A stretch of DNA of 64,000 nucleotides from Letharia columbiana (lineage: Eukaryota > Ascomycota > Lecanoromycetes > Lecanorales > Parmeliaceae). Positions within the stretch are counted from its first letter, which is position 1. Every line of letters starts with the position of its first letter. Below the pieces are notes generated by a model that was given only the letters and a program-made list of their open reading frames with translations, did no database searches and had not been told where the DNA came from. The stretch lies in the NCBI RefSeq assembly GCF_014066305.1, contig NW_023501062.1:238501-302500 (forward strand), written 5' to 3'. The translations under genes were made by a program, and so were the position numbers. Of the stretch, positions 11,469-21,475 are shown piece after piece.

Positions 11469-14400
11469 ATGTCTTTCACAGGTGTAAGCATGCTGAGCAG
11501 TGAACGCATCCCAGTCTCTGTGCCAAAGTTGACTGAACGTTTTCTAGCGAAGATCAATAAGCTCTCCATCATGGGGCATGGAAATATGTTATCATGCTTG
11601 CTATGTCCCTCTTCTGACCTTCTCCAGAGTTCGGTCCTTTGACAACACCCGCCAAGAGACCATCCAGTTTCACACTCCATTGACTTTGATTGTCGGCTAC
11701 AATGGCTCGGGGAAGACGGTACGAACGCCTGTCGTGTTAATGAAAAGCCCACTGACTAGATTCCCAGACTATCATTGAATGTCTCAAGTATGCCACGACA
11801 GGGGATCTGCCCCCAAACAGCAAAGGAGGGGCTTTCATACAAGATCCGAATGTACGTTGATATGATCCTGCGCTCCAGACACCCACTCACAATCTTGTAG
11901 CTATGCGGAGAGAAGGAGGTCTACGCACAGGTCAAGATGTCGTTCAACGGCACTTCGGGAGCGAAGATGGTAATCAACCGAAATCTACTACTCACAGTGA
12001 AGAAGAACACTCGGCAGCAAAAAACGCTCGAATGTACGCTCGTAGTCGTCAAGGACGGCGAGAGGACCGCACTGTCTTCACGTGTCGCGGAGCTAGATCA
12101 GATCATGCCGCAAAACCTCGGTGTTTCAAAAGCTATCCTGGACTCGGTCATTTTCTGCCACCAGGACGAGAGTCTGTGGCCCATGAGCGAACCCTCCGCG
12201 CTCAAAAAAAAATTTGATGAAATTTTCGAAGCTCTCAAGTATACCAAAGCCATTGACAACATCAAAGCGTTGCGGAAAGTGCAGAATGAGGCTTTGAAAA
12301 TTTTCAAGAACACGGAACAATATACCAAAGACATCAAGGACAAGGGTGACAAGGCCGAGAAACGGTCGAAAGCACTGGACATGGAGCTCAAAACCCTAAG
12401 AGAAGAGATCACGGAGCTTGACAATAAGGCAAATGAGGCTGAAGACAAATGGATAGAAGCAACGAACAAGGGGGCACAGTACACGAGCGTCATCAAAGAC
12501 ATGGAGCATAGTCGGAAGAGAGAGGACTGGCTCCAGACGACCGTGCAAGAATTGGGTCACGATCTCAAAGAGCAGCGCAAGGAATCTGATGAATGGCTAC
12601 AATCTGAGCTCGATCAATACGCAGAGCGTATGGCTGCCCATGAACAGCAAGAGAAGCAACTGAAACAGGACTACGAAAATCTCGAGCGGAAAATTGACGG
12701 AATCAGCAAGCAATTGCGCAGAAAGGACGCTGAAGCTGGCGAATATCAGGCACAGCGAGCGAATCACGTAGACCAGGTTAAGAAGCGCAAGACTATGATC
12801 AAGAAAACTTCAAGTGATCACAAAATCCGAGGATATGAACACGACCTTGACGATACGCGAATCAACGAGTATATGGAGAAGATCTTGAATCTGTCAAGGG
12901 AACAAAATGCCGCGGTCGAGAAAGCACGCAACGATAAAGAACTCGAAAGGCAAAAGGCACAGGGCATTCTCACTCAGCTCGATAGAGAGCGATCAGCTCT
13001 GAACGAACGCAAAAAGAGTGCTAAACACCAGTCTGTTGCTAATGACCGCAAAATTGATTTTCTCCAGTCAGATCTCAACAAAATTGAGGCCGATGAGGGC
13101 GGAAAGGCAATACTTGAAGACAGCATTAGGGATCTTGAAATCCGACTGAGCAAATCCAGGGATGACTCGAAGAAAGCCTCGTGGGACAGCAAGTTGCAAG
13201 AAGGCAAGAGCCAGTTGCGGATACTGGAGGATGAGATCGCGCAGTTGCAAGGAGATCTCGCTCAAGTGTCCAAGCAAGCAGAAGATCGGGCGGCGTTGAA
13301 CATTGCGAAGAAAGAGGCTGCAGATTGCCAAAGAAATCTGCAGAAGATGAGAGATGTTTACGGCGAGAGACTCGAAGCCATCCTGGGGCACGGCTGGCAG
13401 TCATCAAGCCTTGAGGCCGACTTCCGAAAAGTTCATGATCAGAGGTCTCGTCTAGTGAGAGACGCCGAGCGAGAACGTGAGGGGGTATCTCGCCGTTTGG
13501 AGCAACTTGATTTTAAGCTCAGTAGCGCACGGTCTGACAGAAGCAAGGCTGAAAAAGAATTGGCTGCATGCGTCAAGAAACTAAGCGATAACGTCGAAGG
13601 TGAGCCTGAAGATTACCCTAAAACGGTCTCGGAAATTCAGAAGGACCGTGATACGCTCAAAGCAGATATCGACAATTATGAGAACGAGCGCAAGTACTTC
13701 GCAGACGGCATCGCGTTGGCTCACAAGGAGCACAAATGCAAACTATGCTTGCGGAATTTTCAAGCCAAAGAGCAGACGGACTTCATTTCCAGATTGGAAA
13801 AGAAAATAGCCAAGCAAACTATGACCCAGATCCGCGAGGAGTTGAGCGTCCTTGAAGATGACCTGCAGAAAACCAAAGATGCTGGTCCGAGCTATGAGAC
13901 GTGGGTACGATATTCGCGAGAAGAGCTACCAAAAATACTAGCCAATGAGAAACGACTAGGACTAGAGCGAGAAAACATCCTCCGCGAGAATGAGGAGCAT
14001 GACAAGATTGTCGAGGACCGGGTAGAGGCTAGAAGAGATCTAGAGTCGCTTGCGGGTTCGGTCAAGAACATCAACGAATACGACCGAGATCTGACCAAAT
14101 ACGTTGGACGAGTTCAAGAGCTTACCGCGGAGCAAAAGGATACCGGAATCTCTCATACGCCAGATGAGATTCAAGATCAGATACGAGTGCTTAGCGGCAA
14201 GTCTCAAGACAAGAGGAACAGTATCCAGACTTTTAAAGATGACAAAGATCGCGTGCGCTTGCAAATCGTCACTCTCGAATTGGATTTAAGCAAAGCGAGA
14301 AGCAATCTAACCAGTGCCCAACATCAGCTTGACAAAAAGGCAGACATCTTCGATGATGTTGAAAACCTAAGAAGACTTAATGGAGAATTCCGCGACCAGG

Positions 14401-15710
14401 TCAAACAATTAGATGCCCAGCTTGACAAATTAGATCCCAGGATTGAGACAGAGAAGACTAAAGTTGCCGACATAGAGCAGCGTGGTTCAGACAAGGAGAG
14501 AGACTTGCGGCAGGAAGCCACGAGACTGTCAGAAAGCCTCCATCAGCTCAAAATCGCCAACCAGAATGTTGACGATTATAACCAAGAGGATGGCGCTGCG
14601 AAGTTGGAGCGATGTCAGAGAGAGATCGAGAGTGCCCAGAAAGACAAGGACATTGCCGAACAGGAAAAGACGCGCGTGATTAGACTGATCAACAAGACCC
14701 AGAAGGAGCTGACCAACCACGACGCGAACAAACGTACCATCGCTGATAATATCAAGTATCGCCGAAACCTACGGGAACTGCAAGATGTCAGGACCGAGAT
14801 AGCTCAGCTAAGTGCACAGAATGCCGAAGCTGATCAGAGTCACTGGAAAAAGGAATCAAGATATTGGGAGGGCCAACATGATAAATTCAAGACGCAGAAG
14901 ACTAGCAAGTGGGGTTCTGCAAAAGCAAAAGACGATGAGCTCCTGAGGTTGATAAATGAATGGCAAGTCGATTACAAGGATGCAGCATACAATTTCAAGA
15001 AAGCACATATCGAGGTGGAGGTAAGTCGGAGTCAAAACCTGGACTATTTGCAATGTCAACATCTAACTTGTTGCTAGACGACCAAAGCCGCTGTGGAAGA
15101 CTTGGGACGTTATGGAGGTGCCCTGGACAAGTGAGTTTCCTCAAATCCGCGGGCTTTACCTTTTTGAAGCTGAAATCCATATAGAGCGATCATGAAGTAT
15201 CATAGTATCAAGATGGAAGAGATAAATCGCATCATCGAAGAGCTGTGGAAGAAGACGTATCAGGGCACAGATGTGGATACCATCCTGATTCGGTCAGACA
15301 ACGAAGCAGCGAAAGGCAACCGATCGTACAATTATCGGGTTTGCATGGTCAAACAAGACGCGGAGATGGACATGCGAGGGCGTTGTAGCGCTGGGCAAAA
15401 GGTGCTGGCGAGCATCATCATTCGCCTGGCGCTAGCGGAGTGCTTTGGAGTGAACTGCGGCCTCATTGCTCTAGACGAGCCGACGACTAACCTGGATCGG
15501 GACAACATTCGCTCACTCGCCACATCACTTCACGACATCATCGAGAGCCGACGGCACCAGTCGAATTTCCAGTTGATCGTTATCACCCATGACGAAGAGT
15601 TTCTAAAATTTATGAAATGTCCCGACTTCTGCGATCACTATTATCGTGTTTCCAGGAACGAAAAGCAAAAGTCCTGCATCGAGAGGCAGTCGATTGCCGA
15701 TGTCATGTGA
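11469..15710 (+). CDS. RAD50: DNA repair ATPase Rad50
   Basis: Seven exons (11,469-11,481; 11,548-11,575; 11,628-11,718; 11,768-11,851; 11,901-15,020; 15,078-15,130; 15,185-15,710) sum to 1,304 residues, normal for Rad50. Rad50 is the SMC-like ATPase of the Mre11-Rad50-Nbs1 complex, which tethers and processes DNA double-strand breaks and maintains telomeres. Visible: Walker A GYNGSGKT, the [14 protein letters not shown] region, a very long coiled coil, the zinc-hook CKLC near residue 684, signature [11 protein letters not shown], and Walker [12 protein letters not shown]. Two 5' splice choices are unusual. The start used here (MSFTAKINKL) depends on a GTGTAA donor, whereas a sequentially spliced alternative gives the usual MSKINKL. 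The next intron (11,576-11,627) needs a GC donor to give the family's LSIMGVRSF. Confidence 0.95.
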
Positions 15711-16567
15711 AATGGAGAAGGGGTTTGCATGGCTATGGGGCCGGGCTTGACTTTGCTGGATTCATGAGAGATGCTCCTTAGATGATGATTCACAGCTTCG
15801 TGCATGTATTCTTAGATAGCTGCTAGATACTCGAAGAAGCTATGGCTTTGACTCGATAGAGTCGTCTTGGTTGCCACCTTGTCCGTTTGCACTAAGTGTC
15901 CTTGAGACATCATGCGTATGGGTAGTCAGTCGGTGTCTCAATGCTTTCCGAGCGCAGATCTCCCCCCGATCCTTGAGCAATCAGTCACTTGGTCTGCCTC
16001 CTGGACTGAAGTGAATAAATATCACAGCATGCCTGACGCTGGACCTGCTTCCAGATTCCGTCACACCTTCGCTCGTCTCGTTCTGCCCTCTTCCAATCGC
16101 AGACTCAAGGATGGTCGGCTCCGCTAACAGCTTCTCCGCAGAGTCGCGTGTTGTACTATTACTGAAACCCGGAGAGGACCCCCGAGCCGAAACAGCCAAG
16201 CATATGATACCCAAGCCTTTTGATCGTGAGGAAGGTGTCAGAATGTCCAATGCGAATACAAGCTGTTCACGACATTCACGTTGACTGATTGAAGATTACC
16301 AGACCTTCATACCTTTGTGTCTCCGATAGCTAGCTCTGTTGCAGAAGATTCGGAGATGGACCAGCTGCTCTGACCAATTTGCGGACCTCTCTGTCTGCGT
16401 CTTCACATCGTACCCCAATACACGCCCAGCGATCTCGGCTTGCAGGCATTCGCTCGCATTCGCATATGATTCAAATTGTGCATGTGCTAGTGACGAACCG
16501 CTCGCACTGATCTGACATTCCTCCAACGATGTTATTCCCCGCACTGAACATTGCGCCTATTTTTACC
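15711..16567. other. Intergenic, RAD50-Maf convergent
   Basis: 857 bp between two 3' ends. Small minus-strand ORFs at 15,981-16,250 and 16,296-16,544 lack a convincing ATG and resemble nothing known. No repeat or RNA gene seen. Confidence 0.5.
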
Positions 16568-17555
16568 TCACTCATCCGAATCCTCGGGCCCAGCAGATTC
16601 GTCATCCAATTCCTCTTCGCTTTGGCCCAAGACCTTTTCGATCAATTCCAGCGTTGCTCTTAATGGTAGGCCCACAACATTGTCCCAACTCCCCTCGATC
16701 CTCTCCACCAGAATGGCGCCAACACCCTGTATTGCGTAACCGCCTGCCTTATCCGCTCCTTCTCTCGTTCGCACATAGGCCAACAGCATTTCGTCGCTAG
16801 TATCACGTCCGAATCTTACCGTCGTCTCCTCCACCGTGCTTTCCGAGGCGTATCCCGGATGTCGCGCACTAGCCAATGGCGCCATGGCCACTACAGCGGT
16901 ATAGACTCTATGGTAGCCGCTGTTTCTAAGCATCTTGAGCATGGCGATGTGATCGGCTTCGGACCGAGGCTTCTCGAGGACTTGGCCTGAAAGTGAAACA
17001 ACGATTGTATCTGCGGCGAGGACTAGATCGTAATGCCGGAGTCAGTATTTCCTATTCGAGGGATTATCGAGCCTTGGAACATGTCTACAGAGTCGAAACT
17101 CACAAGACATGTCTCAAGACTCAAGACTTGGCCAAAAGAGGCAAGGTGGACTCCATAGATACGTACCGACAGCTGGCTCCCCAAGTTCGGTGTTATCCAA
17201 TTCAGACGAGTAGACATGCATGGCCTTTTGGGTGGCGGTCTGGAGAACATATTCGAAAGGGGGGAGTGATTTTGGGAGGTTTTCGGGTAAAGTGGAGGGT
17301 TTGATTTCGAGCTTGGTGAGACCGATCTAACAAAATCAGCTCCGGTCGAAGCATATGTGGGAGGAGGACAACCTGTGCCAGCAGCTGCTTCCGCCGTGGA
17401 GAAGCAGAGGCAAGAATTACCCTTCTGTCACGAAGGGTATTGATCAAAGGGAGATCTAGGGGGAGAGGGAGCCGTAAAGGTGGAGGTGGCTGCGCGGCAG
17501 TCTCATAGCTCGGCGGTGGTTCTGCGGGTGCAGGTGCATACTTTGCATCTGTCAT
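16568..17555 (-). CDS. Maf/HAM1-like nucleotide pyrophosphatase (septum formation family)
   Basis: Three exons, 17,555-17,373, 17,326-17,167 and 17,022-16,568, encode 265 residues. Maf proteins hydrolyse non-canonical or modified nucleoside triphosphates to monophosphates and pyrophosphate. Visible: a Pro-rich N-terminus, the Maf signature ILASASPRRKQLLAQIGL, the catalytic Asp in VLAADTIVVS, EKPRSEADHIAMLKMLR, and the KAGGYAIQG...VERIEGSWDNVVGLPL block. Intron 1 is 46 nt with a weak GTTGTC donor. Intron 2 is 144 nt with a GTACGT donor and ATACTGACT branch region; it is clearly homologous to an intron in the SPRY gene at 55.6 kb. The gene is divergent from the MDR reductase. Confidence 0.9.
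17023..17166 (-). mobile_element. Introner-like intron, copy 1 (in Maf gene)
   Basis: This 144-nt intron opens with GTACGTAT and carries, in order, TGGAGTCCA, CCTCTT, TCTTGAGACA, ATGTTCCA, CTCGATA, ATACTGACT and a terminal CTAG. The same blocks in the same order and spacing form the 146-nt intron at 55,581-55,726. By eye the two are about two-thirds identical end to end. It interrupts codon phase 1. Introner-like elements are near-identical introns multiplied through a genome; here two old, diverged copies are seen. Confidence 0.75.
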
Positions 17556-18063
17556 GTCGTTCGAGGTAAGTAAATTGAATCACCTGAATATTTAATTTTT
17601 GATGTTTTCAAGTACTTTACTAAAGTACTCTAATCCAGTATACATGCTAAAGTATAATGTAGCTGGAAGCCACTGACAGGGGGGGAAAATTTTCCCAAAA
17701 AAAAAAAGGGGGGGGTTTTTCCCCCATTTATTTACCGCGCGCGGTTCTTCGGCCGTAGATAAGATAAGATCTCCCTTGATCGGGAGGCAGTGCCCCCTTC
17801 CGGCCGCATAGATCCGTGGATGCGGGTAGAGTACTTAGCCATAATGTGTGCCATGACGTTGCTTTGAGCCCCCCCCCCCTACTGGTTATAAATCTTTCTT
17901 ACAAATCTCATTCTCAATGTTCAAAGTACAGTCAGTGTATTTCGTTTCCTCTCCTACTCTAAGTACAGCGTATTTCCCTTGCATATAGCTCTGTGTTGTC
18001 TGCAGATAGAGTACGTTGCTGTGTACCGGTCTTTCGCTCCAGTAGCAGGGATCATTGGCCAAC
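17556..18063. promoter_or_regulatory. Divergent promoter Maf / MDR reductase with palindrome and homopolymers
   Basis: The 508-bp space contains a perfect palindrome of 9-bp arms, AGTACTTTA-C-TAAAGTACT (17,611-17,629). It also has a strange homopolymer block at about 17,679-17,725 (G7, A4, T4, C3, A11, G8, T5, C5) and a C run near 17,869-17,879. The homopolymers may be unstable DNA or an assembly error. No known binding site was assigned. Confidence 0.5.
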
Positions 18064-19245
18064 ATGGTACAGAACAAAGGTCTCATTTTTAAGTCAGTCC
18101 CGACGGACTGGCCTGTGGAAGGCAAGGACTTGACAATTGAGGATCGAGGGTTCGATCTCGACGCTGAGCCAGACAAAGATGGAATCACCACCAAAAACTA
18201 TTACATTTCCTTCGACCCTTATCAGCGTGGTCGTATGCGTGCCCCGGAGATAGCATCCTACTCTCCGCCTTTTGCGCTGGGGATGCCCATCACCAATTCG
18301 GCAGTGTCAAAAGTGCTCAAGTCCAACAACTCGAAGTTCAAGGAGGGTGATATTGTGACTGGGGCTTTGCCGACAGAAGAGTACTCGAGCATCTCTGCCG
18401 AGGTTGCCAACAACATGGTTAGGAAATTGGACAATCCGTATGATCTCGATCCCAAGCTCTTTGTTGGCGCCCTTGGCATGCCTGGCCTGACGGCATATTC
18501 ATCTTTCTACGAAATAGGGGAACCCAAAAAGGGAGAGACTATATTCATCTCCGCCGCGAGTGGGGCTGTTGGACAGATTGTTGGGCAACTTGCGAAGCAT
18601 GAGGGATTAAAGGTGATCGGCAGTGTGGGTAGTGACGACAAATTGGACTTCATCAGGAAAGAGCTCAATTTCGACGAGGGTTTCAATTACAAGAAGGAGA
18701 ATCCTAGCGATGCCCTGAAGCGGTTGGCGCCCAAGGGTATTGATGTATATTTCGAAAACGTTGGGGGAGAGCAACTGGATGCCGCTATTGCGGCAATGAA
18801 CAACTTCGGTCGCATTAGTGAGTATAGCAACCTGGATAGCTTTGTCTGACCGTTCGAATAACTGATCATCTCGACAGTTGCCTGCGGTATGGTTTCGCAG
18901 TACAACATATCAGACCCGAATCAGAGATACGGAGTCAAGAACTTGGGAGCGGTAGTAGGTAAGCGTCTCAAAATGCAAGGCTTCATTGTCGGCGACGCGA
19001 ACATGGGCCCCAAGTACGCCGCAGATCACCAGAAGAACGTCGCCAAATGGATCTCGGAAGGGACTTTCAAGGCACAGCAGAGCGTAACCGTAGGAATTGA
19101 TAATGCCATCAAGGGTTTATTAGGGATGCTGAAGGGGGAAAACTTTGGCAAGGCTGTCTTGACAATCGAGGAGATGAAAGTGAGTTCGGACTTTGAAAGG
19201 TTTCTCCTCAGAAACTTGCAAACAGTATGCTAACAGTCTTAGTGA
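18064..19245 (+). CDS. NADP-dependent MDR oxidoreductase (2-alkenal / prostaglandin reductase type)
   Basis: Exons 18,064-18,817 and 18,878-19,179 plus a stop codon at 19,243-19,245 give 352 residues. The second intron (19,180-19,242, GTGAGT, CTAAC branch, TTAG) lies exactly before TGA, so the last exon codes only the stop. The protein belongs to the zinc-independent medium-chain dehydrogenase/reductase family that reduces C=C bonds of alpha,beta-unsaturated carbonyls with NADPH. Visible: N-terminal substrate domain with YYISFDPYQRGRMR, VTGALPTEEY, the LGMPGLTAYSSFYEIG motif, nucleotide-binding AASGAVGQIVGQLAK, and FENVGGEQLDAAI. It is probably cytosolic. If the last intron is retained, the frame runs 17 further residues, to 19,233. 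Confidence 0.9.
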
Positions 19246-19361
19246 GAACATGGCATCTTTACCAAGCTTTAGCAGCAGACTAGATAAAAGATTGGTCGTC
19301 CCAGTGACCCAAGCTCTCTGCGTTGTGCCTCGAAGAAGCACACAACGCTGTCTTTTGTAAA

Positions 19362-21101
19362 TTACAGATACTCCTCAGTCAGGGTCCTCATCAATTTTTT
19401 ACATTGATCCACTCTAAGCCGAACACCTGGACTCATCTTCCTAAATTTTGAACCAACGCCTCTATCCTTTTGAACGGGAGCTTGCGAGCCTGGTCTTATC
19501 TTTTCAATGGCATCCCATGTCTTCCGTTGATTTGGCTGAGCGGTGACATCGACATCCAACGTTGGCCACTCTCCTTCCTTTTTTGCGCCCGCAATATTTC
19601 TCTCCCCAACAACGCATATCATGTTGTACTTTTTGTTCTTGGCCCGCGCAATCTTTTGAGATATCGAATCACCACTATCATCAACGTCGACAGTGTAGGT
19701 TCGGCAGTGTATTTGCTTTGGCAGGTTGTCTAAGGCCGTATTCGACAGACTATCCTTCAGATTTTCCGCGAATCGTATGACGGGGGAATTGTCAGTGACA
19801 GTCAGAATTATGACTTGGCGAGGACTGAGCCAGAATGGTAATTGACCGTTATGATGCTCGAGTAGGAGAGCCATAAACCGTTCTAGAGACCCAAGCACAG
19901 CTCGATGAATCATAACTGGTGTAACTGTACCCATCGTTTGCCGCGAAACGGAGTTCGTAGTCGGCTCACCCTTGGCTTCTAGCTCAGGTGCTGGTGCCTC
20001 GTACCCCAACAAAAATCGCTTTGGCAGCTGGAAATCCAATTGGATAGTGGCTGTCTGATGCTTTTTCCCGTCGCTGTCACGCACGATAACATCAATTTTT
20101 GGCCCATAGAAGGCACCATCTCCAGGGTTCGTGCTCCAAAGCTTCTTGCTAGCATCTAAAGCCTCCTTCAACTGATCCTCAGCTCTATTCCACTCGTCTA
20201 GTGTGCCTATGTAATCCTTCTTGGGTCTCGTGCTTAGCACGAGCGCATAATCTTGAAAACCTAACGTTTGGTATACTAAGCGCACAAAATCCAGAGATTT
20301 TGAAATTTCAGACTTGACCTGACTTGGCCGACAGAAGATATGCCCGTCATCTTGGTGGAATCGCCGGACCCTAGTCAGTCCACTCAGGGCTCCTGATATC
20401 TCGTTTCGATGCAAAGGACTGAAATCAGCGTAACGAATTGGTAAATCTCTATAACTTCTCCGTTGACTCTGAAAGAGTAGGCAATGGCCCGGACAGTTCA
20501 TGGGTTTGAGGCCAAATTCTTCCGGCTCGGTATCTTCATTCACATATTTCTCCGGTTGCATCCGCCCATCGGAAAACTCAACCGGTACGGCCTCAGGCTT
20601 GTGTGACGAACTCCTGGTCACCGTAAACATATCATCCTTGTAATTTGCCCAATGACCAGATTGCTCCCACAAGGACTGCTTATACATTGTTGGTGTAAGC
20701 ACTTCACGAAAGCCGAAAGCCGGATACTGGGCACGGAGGAAAGCTGTGAGTTTGTTGAATATGTGGGTGCCATCGGGTTGGAAGAAGGGCGCGCCAGGAC
20801 TCGAGGTGTGGGTGGTGAAGAGGGATTGAGCTGTACCAATCGTACGATGATCTGGGGCAGGGTCAAGCTCGGCATGGGGTTTGACCTTCTCACCGCGATT
20901 GCCCGTCTGTCCCCTTCCAAATGCTATTTTACGCTTGGATTTATCTTGGGCACGTAGGGGACCCGTTGCGGAGAAATAGACGGGAGCACCGCAAGAACAA
21001 CTGCGTCGGGCTGTAAGGGACAGCCCCTTGGCGGTAATAGGAGGAGGAGTCCATGCTGATTGAGATTTCTGTTTAGGCTGCAAGAGCCGTGCAAACCTCA
21101 T
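19362..21101 (-). CDS. MST1: Mitochondrial threonyl-tRNA synthetase
   Basis: A single exon. The frame extends to an ATG at 21,152 (596 residues), but I prefer the ATG at 21,101 (579 residues), because MRFARLLQPKQKSQSAW makes a good basic presequence. It attaches threonine to mitochondrial tRNA-Thr. Class II motifs are present: the motif 1 region near LTPTMYKQSLWEQSGHW, zinc-site Cys in LKPMNCPGHC, motif 2 RRFHQDDGHIFC with a zinc-site His, motif 3 MIHRAVLGSLERFMALL, then a C-terminal anticodon-binding domain. The N-terminal TGS and editing domains of the cytosolic enzyme are absent, as usual for the mitochondrial form. It converges with the MDR reductase and diverges from the gene at 21,476. 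Confidence 0.92.
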   Translation of the reverse strand: MRFARLLQPKQKSQSAWTPPPITAKGLSLTARRSCSCGAPVYFSATGPLRAQDKSKRKIAFGRGQTGNRGEKVKPHAELDPAPDHRTIGTAQSLFTTHTSSPGAPFFQPDGTHIFNKLTAFLRAQYPAFGFREVLTPTMYKQSLWEQSGHWANYKDDMFTVTRSSSHKPEAVPVEFSDGRMQPEKYVNEDTEPEEFGLKPMNCPGHCLLFQSQRRSYRDLPIRYADFSPLHRNEISGALSGLTRVRRFHQDDGHIFCRPSQVKSEISKSLDFVRLVYQTLGFQDYALVLSTRPKKDYIGTLDEWNRAEDQLKEALDASKKLWSTNPGDGAFYGPKIDVIVRDSDGKKHQTATIQLDFQLPKRFLLGYEAPAPELEAKGEPTTNSVSRQTMGTVTPVMIHRAVLGSLERFMALLLEHHNGQLPFWLSPRQVIILTVTDNSPVIRFAENLKDSLSNTALDNLPKQIHCRTYTVDVDDSGDSISQKIARAKNKKYNMICVVGERNIAGAKKEGEWPTLDVDVTAQPNQRKTWDAIEKIRPGSQAPVQKDRGVGSKFRKMSPGVRLRVDQCKKLMRTLTEEYL

Positions 21102-21475
21102 GAATTGATTGATGTCCTCAGTCTCAAGATATGTACCTCGATTACATATCATCGACGATCAAAAGTATTCTCTAAATTCGTATGACTAAGGTTTTGAAGC
21201 GCGCTTCGCCAAGCCCAGAAGGCCAATCATCTGCGCAAGGTCACGTCACTTTCACTCTGACAACACGCAAGAAACGCGAAGTCACAATCTTGCTTGTATT
21301 ACAATGTTCCCTTCTTCCACTTTTGTCTCTGCTTCTTCTTCATGTGATCTTTCTATGACACCTTTCCGCAAGACTCCATGAGCAAGTCCAGTGACACATC
21401 CGCTACACAATTCTTCGACAAGGCAGCAATACTAGAATTCTCTACAACATATATAAGATCTGGGGGTCCGCTACA
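21102..21475. promoter_or_regulatory. Divergent promoter, ThrRS / membrane protein
   Basis: 374 bp shared upstream space of two oppositely transcribed genes; pyrimidine-rich (TTCTTCCAC, CTTCTTCTTC) on the side of the right-hand gene. No specific site recognised. Confidence 0.4.

Noticed and set aside
15981..16544. Possible minus-strand gene from two small ORFs joined by a GTATGA...ACAG intron
   Set aside because: The upstream ORF has no ATG in frame (begins GTG) and the joined protein resembles nothing.
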